A DNA stretch of 64,000 nt from Datisca glomerata (taxonomy: Eukaryota; Streptophyta; Magnoliopsida; Cucurbitales; Datiscaceae). Numbering within the stretch: position 1 is the stretch's first letter; every line of letters begins with the position of its first letter. The DNA is taken from positions 29,346 to 93,345 of the forward strand of contig QANY01004680.1 in assembly GCA_003255025.1 (NCBI GenBank), given 5' to 3'. Positions 1 through 12,179 of this stretch are shown one piece after another. Under the pieces are notes generated by a model. That model was not told where the DNA came from. It did no database searches and saw only the letters and a list, made by a program, of their open reading frames with translations. Both the position numbers and the translations under genes were made by a program.

Positions 1-364
1 CTTGGGAGATCTCTCGTTTAAGTTCAAAGACTTGCGCAAAATTGTTTTGTTCACAATAGTTGCTCCGGATTTCTTCCCAGAGTTCATGTCCTGTTTCACA
101 AAAACAAAAAATTTCATTGAGTTTTGGGTCTATTGAATTAGTTATCTAGGTCATTACCTGGCTGTCCATGATGTCCCATTCTTCTGAGTTTCGGTCTGGT
201 CTTGGCTTACTGCCGTCCACGAAGCCCAGTCTGCCTCTTCCTTTCAGGCTCACCCGAGCCACCCTAGCCCACGGTATATAGTTGTGGCCAGTGAGCAGGA
301 TGGAGGTTAGTCTGGGATTGGTGTCATGGTGGTGAAGCTGGCCGGAGGTTGATGGTTCTGCCAT
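1..364 (-). pseudogene. Copia gag polyprotein, N-terminal part, broken
   Basis: The reading frame opens at 364 and resembles the N-terminal domain of Copia gag: a stretch with LTGHNYIPWARVARVSL matches the usual region that introduces the UBN2-type gag domain. A TAG at 146-148 ends the frame after 72 residues, but the same frame continues to the window edge. It shows GHELWEEI and then a motif ending LKREISQ, both typical of Copia gag. The stop stands where the family often has a tryptophan, so a single G-to-A change is a likely cause (inference). The rest of gag and all of pol are missing on this side. Confidence 0.8.
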
Positions 365-387
365 ATGTGTTGGTTCTCAGAACCATT

Positions 388-399
388 GCTCTGATACCA
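388..399 (-). other. Primer-binding site (initiator Met tRNA type)
   Basis: Directly inside the LTR, the minus strand reads TGGTATCAGAGC. This is the standard plant Copia primer site complementary to the 3' end of initiator methionine tRNA. It fixes the LTR inner edge at 400 and the element's orientation as minus. Confidence 0.9.
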
Positions 400-721
400 T
401 GTAGAAATGATGAACCTGTTGGTTCTGATCTTGAAGGAAAAATGATGAGCTGTAGAGATGATGAACCTTTCTGGTTCTGATCTTTTATTGAAGGAAAAAT
501 TCTATTGTTTACAATGAGAGAAGATGTATATATACAAAATGATTCTAACGGTTGCCTATGATCTCCTATGATCCCAACAGATGCCTACTTGAAGCCTGAA
601 ATCGTTTTTTACTAGAAATAGTTAGACACCCACTGTGTTTGGTGAAAGTCTTTGTTCTGCTTCCCTCTTTTGCCTATGATGAAGATTTTCTTCTGAGGCT
701 GCAGCTTTTCTTTCTTCAACA
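400..721 (-). repeat. Copia-1 5' LTR (322 bp)
   Basis: The LTR has TG...CA ends. It aligns without gaps to the LTR at 28883-29204, with about 14 mismatches by eye over 322 bp (about 4%), nearly all of them transitions. Inside it, a block of about 40 bp (tgtagaaatgatgaacct...) is repeated in tandem, at 400-440 and at about 450-500. TAAGC at 722-726 is the target-site copy. Confidence 0.9.
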
Positions 722-1113
722 TAAGCTCTGTGGAAGAGCTCGTCGAGAGCTTTGGGATCGTTAGCTTCAACTTCTCTTTAATTGATAAAGATTTTTCGGG
801 CGTACTTGGCGTAGTAAGGCCTCGAATCCTTTGGTAACTGCCTCACTTGTCTAAGTACTTTTTTTTGGCAAACAAAACAGGGGTGCAAAAACAACACCCC
901 TAAAGAACTTCAATAATAAATCTGAAAAAGGTCAACAAGGATAGAAGATTTAGAAGCCAGATATCCTCTTTTGGCCACAAACACGAGCCAGGACGTTAAG
1001 CGGACGATTACAATGCAAGAAACGACAACTAACAAAGAAAGACTTCAAACAAATAATATAAAAAATTAAAGATCCAATCTGATTGTCAAAGAAATTAGCC
1101 GAATTTGCTCCTT

Positions 1114-4100
1114 CTATGAGATCTGTCGAATAAAAATAACCAGCAAATTTTCCATGCAAAAACGTCGAGACTCATTTAATCCCCAAATCATCGTTCTAGC
1201 CTCTGCAATCAAAACACTCGAACAATTAGAAATGGCTTTGAAACCGCAAGCAACGAGACAACCCTGAGGATTCCAAAGAGCCCAACCAATTCCCTCATGA
1301 GAATCTACAGATTTCCCAGCTGCATCCGAATAAAATTTCCAACAATTTTGAGAATCTGGGATCTCATTAGAAGCTAACAGAGAAGGAATTGAAGTTGGCT
1401 TAAGCACCTTCGCTGCCAAAAAATCAACCAACTGATTAGAAGTCAGGCGTAACACATCCAAATGAGAGATATTTGAGTCCGAAAAACATCAATCGTTTCT
1501 GATTTTCCACAATTTCTAGCACCCGAACACAACCTACATAATATTATACGACCCAAGCTCATCAGAACTCGAAATAAACTCCTTAATCTCCTCCCAAATA
1601 TCTCTAAAGCTAGCACCCTTCAATTTGTCTGAAAACAAAGAGAGAGGGTCAACAAACTAGAAAAGTTTTGCAAATGGGCAGAAAAACTGACTATGCTCAA
1701 GAGTCTCATTATTTTCACCACAAACAGAGCAACCCGGATTGATATTCATTCCTCACTTAAGTAAATTGACTGCAAGCAATGAAATTATTAAAACACTTCC
1801 ACGAAAAATCTGTTAACTTTCGAGGGATACCAAGCTTCCACAAGAACTCAGTCTTTCTTATTAAGCGCCACATTACTAGCATTACCCAGGAGAATACCTC
1901 TCCCGTTTCGCAACTAAATACCCAGATTTCATAGTATAAAACCCAGCCTCATTGAAGTGCCAAATAAGCTTATCTGGACCTCCCAAATGAAAGTCAGGCA
2001 TAGAAAAAATAATATCCACATCGGGAGACAAAAAGATATCATTAAAGAGATTTGTATTACATCCCAAACCATTAGATAACAAGTTATTAACATAAAAAAT
2101 TGAATTGTTCTTATGTGGGTGAAATGATTTTAAAGAAACGAGGACGAGGAAGTCAAGGATCATCTTATATACAAACTGAACTCTCGTTCCCAATCATCCA
2201 CCGTAAACCATTACACACAGTTTTCCTTTTCTCCAACTCAATCCCCATAATGGCCTCCTCCCAATAGAATCACTTAAAAAATCAGAATTTTTAAAGTACA
2301 TATGCTTAAAAAAATTCTAGAAGAGAGATTCTAGATTACTTAATAACCTCTAACTTTATTTAGCTAGAGCACATGGTTGAAAGCTACTAAATCCCAGAAT
2401 CTCAAACCCCCTTCCATCTTATGCTTAACAAGCTTATCCCAAGAAGTCCAATGAATACCAGATTTAAACGGAGACACATTCCACCAATAATCCGTAATAC
2501 GAATACAAATAGATTTGCATAAAGAAATTGGTACCTTAGAATAGCAAAAGCCACTGCCTTTATAAAGAGTTCTTTACCAGTTGGAGAAAAATACTCAGAC
2601 CATCCAGAAATCTGAGTTGTTATACGCTCTAAAATATTACTAAAAACTTACTTTTTTGAGAGACTGTATTAATGCCCAAATATATGTTCAACAAGCCTGG
2701 AAAATTCATATTCATAAATCTGGACAGCATACGTTTCCTAAAATCTAGCACATTAGAGCTAAAAACAATAGAGCTTTTTTGATAATTCACCACATGTCCT
2801 GAAACTCGGCTATATCTGTCAATAATACTAGTGATCGATGCAAATTCAGCCTCAGAAGCATTGTAGAAAATAAGGGAATCATCAGCACAAAATAAATGAG
2901 AAATGCACGGCCCAAAAGGAGAAAATTGAACCTCAGAAATTAATTTAGAGTCATAAGCTTCCTTCAGCAGATTAGATAGAGCTTCTGAAAATATAAGGAA
3001 AAAAAAGGGGATAAAGGATCCCCTTGCCTCAATCCTCTAGAAGGAACAATAATCAGACTAAGTTCGCCATTGATCACAACATTATAAGTCATTGAAGAAA
3101 TACAAGCATAAATCCAAGAATATCATAATTCAGAGAAACCCAATTTCCTCATCATTTCAATGATAAAAACTCATTCAATCCGATCATATGCTTTAGACAT
3201 ATCGATTTTAATACATGTTGAATGCTTCCTAACCTTTTTATGAATGCAAAATTCATGCAGAATCTCATGAGCTATCAAAATATTATCAATAATCAATCGC
3301 CCCTGAATAAATGCACTCTGATTCACACTAATGACTTTAGGCATAACCCTTTTCAGTCGATTAGTAAGAATTTTAGCTAGAATCTTATAACTCACATAAC
3401 AGAGAATAATATGACATAGTTGATTCATATTCCTTGGGCAAGTAGTTTTAGGATTAAGAACAAAGTGGCTATGGTTAATATTATTAGGTAAAATGCATGA
3501 TGAAAAAAACATCTGAACCATATCCATAACATATGTACCTATGTTATCCCAATGTTGATGGAAAAAATTTGCATTGAATCCATCGGGACCAAGGGTTTTG
3601 GTCAGATGTATACCATTGATAGCTCATATTATCTCCTCTTCCAAAACCATACTATCTGACATGAGTCGATCTTTCTCAGAGATCTTAGTTGATACCTTGC
3701 ACAATGTCTTACGCATATCTTTTATCGAAGGGTACCCAGAAGAGAAAATGACTCGAAAATATTCGGTAACCACACCCGAGCATGCCAGAAGCCATAGTCA
3801 TCCTCAATTCCAAAAAGTTTTTTGGATCTCCTTTGGCTCATCACCTTCGAGTGAAAGAAATATGTGTTGTGATCACCCAAACTCAGCCATTCCATTCTAG
3901 TTCGCTCCCTCCAATAAGCTTCTTCATTCACTGTTGCCATACAAAGATCATCATTGAGCTTCCTAATGTAGGCAAAATTCGGATTTATAGCACGATACTC
4001 ATCTTCAAGCTTTCGGACAATTTCTTCCAAGAGGAATTTTGAATTGGCCATTTTACATTTCTTCCTCCAATTCAGGATTCTATTATGTATGAAACCCAAT

Positions 4101-4402
4101 TTTTCAATGAAAGGTTGATTCTACCTTTGTCTACTCCAACCAGTACATGCAGTTCGTATAGGTTCACGGTACTTTAAAAAAGAATTCCATCACCTATCAT
4201 ACCTAAGGAAAGGCTTCGTTCTTATGTTCATAACATTCATATCTAGCAATAAGGCCACATGATCTGATCCCGACAAAGGCAAATGATGAAGTTTAGCATT
4301 CGGAAACAACTCCAACCAAGAATCTTTAGACAAATGCCTATCAATTCTTTCCAAAATCAGCTCTGACTCGTAAGGAGGAAACTGACATGGGGTTTCCCAC
4401 AC
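1114..4402 (-). pseudogene. LINE ORF2 (EN-RT-RNase H), decayed
   Basis: Reading down the minus strand: 4402-4190 is the C-terminal end of an AP-type endonuclease (ERIDRHLSKDSW, then GSDHVALLL). 4099-3722 is the linker with a WLSLGDHNTYFFH motif. 3527-3171 is the reverse-transcriptase core with YKILAKILTNRL, NQSAFIQGR and KIDMSKAYDRIE. Near 2880 the catalytic box reads FCADDSL. 2193-1750 is the zf-RVT region, with DKLIWHFNEAGFYTMKSGY. 1461-1114 is an RVT_3-type RNase H (FYSDAAGK, GIGWALWNPQG). The frame is broken many times, so no functional protein is possible. The first two thirds of the endonuclease are not visible. Confidence 0.88.
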
Positions 4403-4477
4403 CTGATAATTTCACACCAAAATTTTCATTGATCATTTTGGGGCTGGTTACGGTCGGCTTCCACCACCTCAATAACC

Positions 4478-5509
4478 TCATCCACCATAGCAGTCATCCA
4501 AGACTTCTTGGTTCATGATCCTTCTCATATCGAATAACAGCATCAAGATCATTTGGCCTAGAAAATGTGCTTCCATCAGACCTCTAATTTGAAAGATTAT
4601 CGTCTTCATCAGAAGACCCACTCCCTCTCCATCTTGATCTCCACCCTCTTCCCCTTTTAGATGTCGTTCCTCCTCTTCCGCTTCCCTTAAAACCACTTTC
4701 CCTATAAGCAGAAGGTGAATCATGTTTTTTGTTATGTTGACTGAGTTTACATTCAAAAGATCTTAAAGCTCTAATATTATCGTCGTACTCTCCCCCGTTG
4801 TTGTTTCCACCTACATTAACGCCCTCCTTACTCTTCTTAACACAAACTCTTTCCAGATGAACAACACAACCACAATTCATATAAAAATGGGGTAACCTTT
4901 CATATTTGAACGTACACAAAAAATGTTTGCCATCAAATTAAATGATAGTCTCTCTCATAAGTGATTTTTATATGTCTATCCCTACTTTGACTCTGACAAA
5001 ATGTCTTACCTCAAACTCTTCATTCTTGATTCCTTCATTAGCTTCAACAACCTTCCCAATCCTGGAACCTATCAATTCCATAACTTTCCTCCCCCGACAT
5101 TCTAGAGGAAGGTGATGTAGTTGAATCCAAAAAAATTTCTAGAAAGAAAGATTCCCTACAAAGTTTGAATGAAGGGCTCCATCTCTTAACCACAACCAAA
5201 TTGCCTTCGAAAAGCTACGGTCCATTATCTACGACAAAGTTAAGTGCAGCTTCAGTTGAACAGAAGATCTAAAAAACATCTTTTATCTGTTTCCACAAAT
5301 CTGGCAGTGTCACCTAAGCACCACGCACTGGCCATAGCTTTCTTAAACCCATATATAAAATATCTCCTATTGGTGAAGATATATCCAAGAATACTCAATC
5401 TGCAAACCTCTATATTAGAGAAAGTAGTTTGTCTAATAATTTTGATCACATTAGCTTCCTCTTCTATGAGGATAGAACCATCAAGATGAGACGCCAGAAT
5501 CCCACCCAC
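4478..5509 (-). pseudogene. LINE ORF1 (nucleic-acid-binding protein), decayed
   Basis: The minus-strand frames from 5509 down resemble the DUF4283 region found in plant L1 ORF1 proteins. This is followed at 4919-4850 by a CCHC-like knuckle (FYMNCGCVVHLERVC) of the zf-CCHC_4 type. The stretch after the knuckle is glycine-, arginine- and serine-rich (GSGRGGTTSKRGRGWRSRW), as is usual for the basic tail. Stops and frame changes separate these parts. By family knowledge the intact protein coats the LINE RNA. Confidence 0.75.
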
Positions 5510-5757
5510 ATCATCTGCACGTATCTGCTATGGATCCATACGAATAGAGCAAATGAAATGACACAGGAAAATCTAATAAAATCAATCACCAAATCCAAGC
5601 AAGAATTATTGAAAGAAAGAAAGAAACCCTAGGAAACCCTCGAAAAACCGCTCCTTCTAGGGAGAGAAAGCTTTTTCGCTAAACAATATTATTAGTTTAA
5701 AAATTACTAGCCTCAGTACCTCGCCATATATTCTCAATGCTTTTCCATTTCTTCATG

Positions 5758-6218
5758 GATTTTCGTCTAAACAGGACCCCTGAACTTTTCATTTTACTAA
5801 AATGAATCCTAGACTAATTTTGGTTGAATTGGATCTTTGACCCACATTTTCCTTCATTTTTCTTTCATTCTTCCCTGTATATAACTCTTACACACATCCA
5901 ATCAAATATCAAATCATTCAACCTTTCTTCACTCTCTTTCTTCACCTACTATCTCTCTCATCTTTATCTCAAATAAAAACAACGAGCATCTCCATCAATG
6001 GCTACCTCTTCAACTCCATATTCATTCTTTCTTCACTCCTATACCTTTTTCACTTCCTCTAGAAAAATTCAATGATAAAAAATGGGTATTTAGTTGAAAA
6101 AAAAATATTTCGTTGCAAGGCTTGAAAAACATTTTGATTAGAAAAAATGGGTATTTATGGAGAAAAACTGGGTATTTCATTGGAGGGTTTGAAAAAAATT
6201 CAATGATAAAAATGAGTA
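5758..6218. other. Intergenic, no gene seen
   Basis: AT-rich sequence from the break in the LYR pseudogene to the tandem repeat. It has CT-rich patches near 5920-6060. I see no coding signal. Confidence 0.6.
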
Positions 6219-6870
6219 TGTAATGTCTGTATAACCATCTTGTAGTCTACAATTAGGGTACACGATCCCGTGTAACCATCTTATAGTCTACAAGATGGGT
6301 ACATGATGGTCGTATAACCATCTTGTATTCTATAAGATGGGTACACTATGATCGTATAGACTGCAAAAAGTGTTAAAGAAGAATTTGCTAGAATATATTT
6401 AATTTTATATATTTATTTAAATATAAATAAATACCGAGGTTGATTGTTGAAGGAGAATAAATTGACATTTTATTTGATGATGTGTAAGAAGTGTGTTGAG
6501 GGAAAGAATGAAGAAAAATTAATGTCTACAAGAAGGGTACACAATGTCTGTATAACAATCTTGTAATCTACAAGATGAGTACACGATGACCATGTAACCA
6601 TCTTGTAGTTTATAAGATGGGTACACGATGATTGCGTAGACTATGTGAAGTGTTGTAAAATAATAAGTTAGAATATATTTAATTCTCCATATTTATTTAA
6701 ATATAAATAAGTATGAAGATTGAGTGTTGAAAGAGAATAAGTTGACATTTGATTTGATGTTGTGAAAGAAGTGTGTTGGGGGAAATAATGAAAAACAATT
6801 AATGTCTACAGAATAGGTACCCGATAGTTGTGTAACCATCTTGTAGTTTACAAGATGGGTACACAATAAC
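6219..6870. repeat. Tandem repeat of about 280-320 bp with palindromic subunits
   Basis: About two and a bit units: aatgtctaca recurs at 6521 and 6801, and the flanking AT-rich block (aatatatttaatt... tatttaaatataaata) occurs twice in register. Each unit carries one to three sub-repeats of about 36 bp around ccatcttgtag/ctacaagatgg, which are near-perfect inverted repeats that could form hairpins, followed by gtacacgatg. No terminal structure was found, so I cannot assign it to a transposon family. Confidence 0.8.
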
Positions 6871-6879
6871 CCTATAGTA

Positions 6880-6945
6880 TCCCCATAGGGCCAGCACCTC
6901 ATGGTCTCCCCATAGGGGTGGCACCCCATAAGGGCGGCCTTTAGC
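6880..6945. repeat. GC-rich palindromic cluster (CCCCATAGGGG type) in LTR remnant
   Basis: Repeats such as ccccataggg and ggcaccccataagggcgg stand out in GC content from the AT-rich surroundings. The same motif family appears at about 8175-8260, 36000-36250, 36990-37085, 54430-54612 and 62546-62635, always in or beside the LTR and 3' untranslated zones of this Gypsy family. Confidence 0.8.
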
Positions 6946-8405
6946 CCCCTATGTAAGTACGATGCAGATTCATCGGACTTGTACATAATTTCTTTGAATG
7001 TGGTATCAATTGTAACACCATAGCCCTCGGTCCTTGATTGCCTCCGTTAAGTAACATATTTGAAGCAACTTTGCAATGCCCATCCATCCTTATTGCGTGT
7101 GTATATACATATATTTTCCTTATATATGTATATTTCCATGTATAATGATGGTGTAGTATATATGTTGCATTAATAGAGGTGTCTCTTCGTCTCCAAGTAC
7201 GGCGAACCTGGATAGTCACATTCCATTCAAGTTTTAAAAAAATTGAATTTTTAGTATTTTGAGAGTTCCCTCCTCTCCTTTATCCCCCTTTATAAAAATG
7301 GTCTCCACCACCGTAAGGCCTTATTATAGCCTTCATCTTTCTCCCATTTTCTTTGTTTGCAGAGTTTCTCATGTTCTTCTTCAAAGCTTCTTAACAAAAG
7401 TTTGGTTTCCACCATTATTGTTCTTCAAGCTTGTGGTAAGTTCTTTTCCTCTCCTCCTTTTATTTAAATGACCATTTTTGAATCTTAATTATTGAATATT
7501 AGCCATGGGTGTCCATAATATTTTTAATACCCATTTTTACAAGCAAGTCTTCCATGTTAATGTGAGTTTTTCTTTTGGAATTTATGTTGATTTGTTCTAC
7601 CACTTTTCATTGGGGTAAATCTCCTTGGTGATTTTTTTTGTATTAAAGGCAAATTTATCTTATTTTTCTTTTTTCTTAGGAGTGGAGTTGGCATTGTTGT
7701 TGCCATGAGTTGGTGTGTTGTGGGTCCCCACATTTATAGTTGAGCAAAGCTGTCATGGGGGTACCGGTCTGTAGTTTGTTCGTGAGCCACCATGGTTAAG
7801 GGAGGGTGTTCCCGCCATTATTGAGACAACCTCAAGAAGCCGTCGTTGAAGTCTTTCACAGTCGGTCGCTGCAGGTCATCGTTGTCTCAGTTTTCTGTTT
7901 TAATTTTGAGTTAGTAAATTTTCTTTTTCTTTCCTCTTTTGAAGTTTGATTTCTCTAGTACTTAACCATATGATAGAATACCTAGGACCATCATTTGTTG
8001 TTGGGAAGGAAAAGTTCCTATACAACATCACCTTAGAATTTTACAAATGGGGTTTTATAAGTATTTGCAGCCTTAGGTAATTTACATATGCCTCCCCTAT
8101 AAGGATTTCACAATATGCAGTTCCTAAACCCTAAACCCTAAAATATGCCTTGTTTATAGAGAATCTGCAATAACCCTCTCCCATAAGGAAACCCCATAGG
8201 GAGCATGGTGGCGACTCCCCATAGGAGATGCACCCTATGAGGGCGGCTCCTTATGGGGTCGTATTTCACGGTGAGTTAACATAGTAATTTCACTTACTAC
8301 ACGCGCCATAAAGAAATTTATGGTATGACCACATCGTATGTGATTGATGAAATATCTTTGTCAGAGGGAGTTCGAAATAAAGTTTTATCTTAGGAAAATA
8401 ACGAC

Positions 8406-11234
8406 ATGCCTTCTCCATACGATATTGTGAATAAGCCAATGCCATGGGTGGATTTGAATATGCCTTTGTTTCTTACTTTTCCTTTTTTTGTGACACATAT
8501 CTCTTATTTTATTTTTTGTAGATGTTTTTCCCACCCACATGGCTACGTAAAAAAATTGAACTCATTATGGGTAAAGATGTTCCAGCTCCCCCGGTCTCCC
8601 CCCAACTATGGTCTATAATAAGACCTACAGCCGAGTGTGTACTCAAAAGCATGGAGAAGTCTATTGAAGGAGACGTCACTCCTAACGTATTAATGGAAGG
8701 CAAGGATGAGAATATTGAATTCATTAGGTTTGAATCAGTTCCATTCTTAGGGAATGCTCGTGATGATTCACAATCCTTACTATTCACATGAGGAGTCATT
8801 GCAGACAATCTATTGGTTGGGAGGAATGGTTTGCGTATATATTCCATTCCCCTGGGTATGTTGAATGCTAAAGAGGGCTGAGATACTCGAAGCACTAGAG
8901 GTGAGCTCTAAGTTGTTGATCCAACATGACATGCCCTTGATCCGTACATTGTTACATCATTGGAGTAGGTTCTCACACACCTTCATTTTTGCTTGGGGGA
9001 GCTTACCCCTATGCTGGAGTATGTATATATGTTGTTATGTCTTCCCTTGTTTGGTAATGACGTTGATACTTCTAACGACCTCAAGCCAAGTTGGACAGCA
9101 TAGTCACCCTCCTTAAGGATGGTATTAAAAAGTCCTACAAGTCATCTACCTCTTGTAAATGTGGCAATAGAGCAAACTTTTTAGGATGGATGAGACTATT
9201 CTTTAAGGATTTTGATTAAAATCCGAAGGTATCAGTGAGGCGTGCGTCCATGAGGAGCCTTATTTAGGGACAAGCATGCGGAGTTATCCACCTTCTTATC
9301 CATGTGACATTCAAGATACATATGCAGGGTAAGGGTCTCATGTCATAATTACCTTATAATAATGCTCTTTTATCTTTGTTTTTTTTCATGTTAGTCTAAC
9401 TTTTGTTTTCCTTGGGCGTTATAGGTACGCCGGCGGATATGATACGTCGTGTGCTTCCAATGGCATCCATGTTGGCAATGGGGAATAGGGTTGCTCTTGG
9501 TCCTATATTTTTAGGCAATTCATATCGTTTACTTAACCGTGTTCATGATGATCTGGAGAAGTCCTTGGAGAGATATGACATTACCACTCACATAGATTGC
9601 TCTTTTTTCAAATGTTTGTGTGGGAGTGGTTTATTCCGTGTGCGCCTCAGCAAGTTGATTATACCAAATGGAAACATCCTTACGAGCCACCTCATGCATG
9701 GTCCTGATGTGGAATCAAGTCTCCCCCTCATGCTATTTCAGACCACGTCCTTACTTGGACGTTTGTAGTGGCTATGCTCAGTGTGAGTTGTAACCTATGT
9801 TGGATAGGGATATTGAGCTCAGTGGTAAAGAGGCTGCCTCTAAGATGACTAGGCTAGATTAGATTCTAGTGGCAATTATGGAACCTTCCATTCTACCTAT
9901 GATAGTGGAAAGAGATGGTGGAGAGGATGAGAACTTGATAACATCTACATGTTATCAATGCAATCGAGCATTGTATCAATTCGTGTAAGACTAGGGCGTC
10001 CCCAAGCTTAGGTTGCCACTACTGAAGGCCAAGGACTAGTTCTTGTCATGGATGGTTGATTAGAGTTACATTATCCCGAGAATACTACTTATGCCCCATG
10101 CTTCTCATGTCCCCGCTGCACACTGAGGCTGAAAACTTTTGGGTTATCCTAAAGGGTTGGTGGGAGAATAGTTTAGCATCTTCGGTGAGGCTTCTAAATT
10201 TTTGATTGGTTTATAGAGGCGATATCAATTTGAATGTTCTGAGTAAGTCAAAGTCTGTTACAGCGCCTTCAGAGATCGATCAAGGGGTTAGCTTAGAGAC
10301 AGGGCCGGTATGAGGAAACGAAGTTTGAGACCAAAGAAGAAGAGTGTTGCCTCTAAAGATCCTACCGCATTCGAGGTTGTTTCTATTGATATGGATGATG
10401 CGGCGATGACAGTCGTTCTAAACAAACCCTCATACTAGCAGGAATCTTCCTCTTAAAGCTCCACCATTACGTTCTGAGGTACGCAAAACTATTATAAGGA
10501 CTTTATACTTTCCTATTTACTACTTACTGTACATTTTTACAATGAACTGAGAAACTTATGTGTGTATATATATTGTAGTCCCACAACACGTTCAGGATGA
10601 TATGATAATGAGAATGAGATCGTTGGGTCATTGGGGCAAAGAAAAAGGAAGATGATAGCGTTAGAGGGAACATCTTCAATAAAGCTTCCACAGGCTAAGA
10701 AGGCGAGAGTGTTTGTATATATTTCTTCGTTTCCTTCTTTCTTTTTCCCTTTGGAAGACATGAACACTTATAAACATTGTCGCTTACCATTATTTTCTTT
10801 TGACTTATGAGTAGAGTCCTGACACCAAGATTATTGGTATAGCCTAGCCCTCTAATAAGCATAACCTTAACATGGTGCAGGTGACTGATGGCGCACACAT
10901 GTTTCCTAGGAGGCCACATGTTAGATTTTGAGGTAGATGCGAGTTCTAAACTCGACTTGCTTACTCCATCACTATTTTGAATCCAAATTCAAATTAATAT
11001 CTCAATGTTTAGGATTTTATCACACCACTATTGCCATAATTATCTCATCATATGTTTGAACCAAATGGCCCAGCTCCACCCCCCATTGAACGAGACGTCA
11101 GACTCATTGTTACCATTGCCAAGGAAGGCATGGTTGTTTCTGCGATTTCCCCTTTTGATGAAGTGCAAGGTAAAGAGGTTGACTTGTCCCAATTAGTGGA
11201 AGATCCCCACCGGAGCGTTGAGGTAATACTTTAG
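8406..11234 (+). pseudogene. Antisense plant-mobile-domain (PMD) gene of Gypsy-A
   Basis: Plus-strand coding pieces lie opposite to the retrotransposon's own genes. A start is plausible at 8406 (MPSPYDIVNKPMPWVDL). 8522-8791 carries TAECVLKSMEKSIEGDVTP. 8865-9020 carries LIRTLLHHWSRFSHTFI and then a degraded form of the PMD signature (compare LGDFTPMLEDVYMLL in Gypsy-B). 9403-9768 continues with GPIFLGNSYRLLNRVHDDL. The pieces are separated by intron-like gaps with GT..AG borders, for example 10479-10578, which is also present in Gypsy-B. PMD proteins (MAIN/MAIL1 relatives, aminotransferase-like) act in plant silencing and genome stability, and PMD ORFs are known passengers of Tat-type elements. 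Stops and frameshifts make this copy non-functional. Confidence 0.75.
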
Positions 11235-11444
11235 TCACATGCTTCATTAGCAAGATCTAGCTTAATTCTGAATATGATTGAGTAAGGGGTGACAGTGACA
11301 ATGGAGGAAGTACTACGCGGGTTGGAACAAGAATAGGCCATTACAACAACACACTCATTGAAGATGACAGCTGAAGTCTCAAAAGTGGTTGACATTAGTG
11401 GTGTATGTATTGAACCTAGCACGATAATTTTATTTTTTTCATCA

Positions 11445-11965
11445 TGGATGTTCTCAAAGAGAGGCATGAAAGCCTATGTATTGCACCAAACATGATAACT
11501 TTATTTTTTGCTATCATGGGTGTTCTCAAAGACAGGCATGAAAGTCTATGTACTGCACCAAGCATGATAACTTTATTTTTTATTATCATGGGTGTTCTTA
11601 AAGACAAGCATGAAAGCCTATATATTGCACCAAGTATGATATTTTTATCTTTCGTTATAGGTGTTCTCAAAGAAAGGCGTGTAAGCCATGCATTGCACAA
11701 AACATGACAGCTTTTTTTATCATGGGTGTTCTCAAAGACGGGCGTGAAAACCTATATATTGCACCAAGCATGATGATTTTGTTTTTCATTATTGGTATTC
11801 TCCAAGAGAGGCATGAAAGCCTATGTATTTCACCATACATGATAATTTTATTTTTTATCATGTGTGTTCTCAAAGACAAGCTTGCAGACCATGCATAATA
11901 ATTTTATTTTATCATAGGTGTTTTCAAAGTGAGACGTGTTAGTCTTGTTCAGTAGCAATATTTTT
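11445..11965. repeat. Minisatellite of about 66-70-bp units (about 8 copies)
   Basis: Consecutive units begin ggtgttctcaaagacaggc and continue with atgaaagcctatgtattgcaccaagcatgataatttta. They have drifted from each other by roughly 10-25%. The array lies between the PMD gene and the end of the integrase. Both strands stay largely open across it because the units share a frame. The equivalent array in Gypsy-B is at 46340-46890. Confidence 0.9.
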
Positions 11966-12179
11966 GTAACATAACTTAGAGATAAAGTGTTCTTGAACTT
12001 CTTGTTGATTCAGGACATATCTGTTTACAAAGCAGGCCACTGGCTTATATCTTGCTTGGTCGCTTTGATTGCTATTTTTTCGAGCAATGATTTAAAAATA
12101 AGACTATATCCGCTTAAACCGATGGGTGATGGTAATGGATTCCTAGTTTTTGAGGATCAACCAAATGACAATATCCATT

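Larger units (their letters stand above)
1..721 (-). mobile_element. Copia-1 LTR retrotransposon, upstream half
   Basis: On the minus strand this reads LTR (721 to 400), primer-binding site, then the start of gag, and it runs off the window at position 1. It therefore holds the 5' end of a Ty1/Copia element. The outer edge is followed by TAAGC at 722-726, and the same five bases precede the LTR at 28883, where the 3' half of a like element lies. The flank at 722 onward is LYR-gene sequence, and the flank left of 28883 is the adjoining part of that same gene. I infer that the two halves come from one insertion, now separated by rearrangement or misassembly, or are copies of one insertion made by a later duplication. 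Confidence 0.85.
859..5705 (-). mobile_element. L1-type LINE inserted in the LYR pseudogene
   Basis: A non-LTR retrotransposon on the minus strand, about 4.85 kb long. Its 3' tail is the T-run at 859-866. It is flanked by a target duplication of about 14 bp: acttgtctaagtac at 845-858 and actagcctcagtac at 5706-5719, with three mismatches. Both resemble the single uninterrupted copy in the intact LYR gene near 34326. Remains of ORF1 (DUF4283-like region plus zinc knuckle) and ORF2 (end of endonuclease, reverse transcriptase, zf-RVT, RNase H) are in the usual order. The endonuclease N-terminus is largely missing, so the element has lost about 1 kb internally compared with typical plant L1s. Confidence 0.92.
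722..5757 (-). pseudogene. LYR-motif protein pseudogene, exon 1 part, split by a LINE
   Basis: Segments 722-858 and 5706-5757 match exon 1 of the intact LYR gene (about 34203-34381) at roughly 90% or better. Everything between them is an inserted LINE. In the first segment a tyrosine codon (the Y of VNYREV in the intact gene) has become TAA, so the copy would be dead even without the insertions. The match stops abruptly at 5757, so the start codon and promoter of this copy are gone. At the other end it is cut by the Copia LTR at 721, and the missing remainder corresponds to 28598-28882. This is a duplicated gene broken by at least three separate lesions. Confidence 0.88.

Noticed and set aside
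7259..7471. Hydrophobic 70-codon plus-strand ORF
   Set aside because: It is in the 3' untranslated zone of Gypsy-A, rich in T-runs, and is not matched by an open frame in Gypsy-B.
8128..8152. Short run of CCCTAAA units (plant telomere motif)
   Set aside because: Only two to three units inside Gypsy-A. The paralogous spot in Gypsy-B lacks them, so this is neither a telomere nor an interstitial array.
11416..11879. Overlapping ORFs on both strands with repeated peptides
   Set aside because: The frames stay open only because the minisatellite unit lacks stops. They are not independent genes.
11445..11965. Regular repeats that might suggest a CRISPR-like array
   Set aside because: The units are contiguous tandem repeats of 66-70 bp with no unique spacers, and the setting is a plant retrotransposon.
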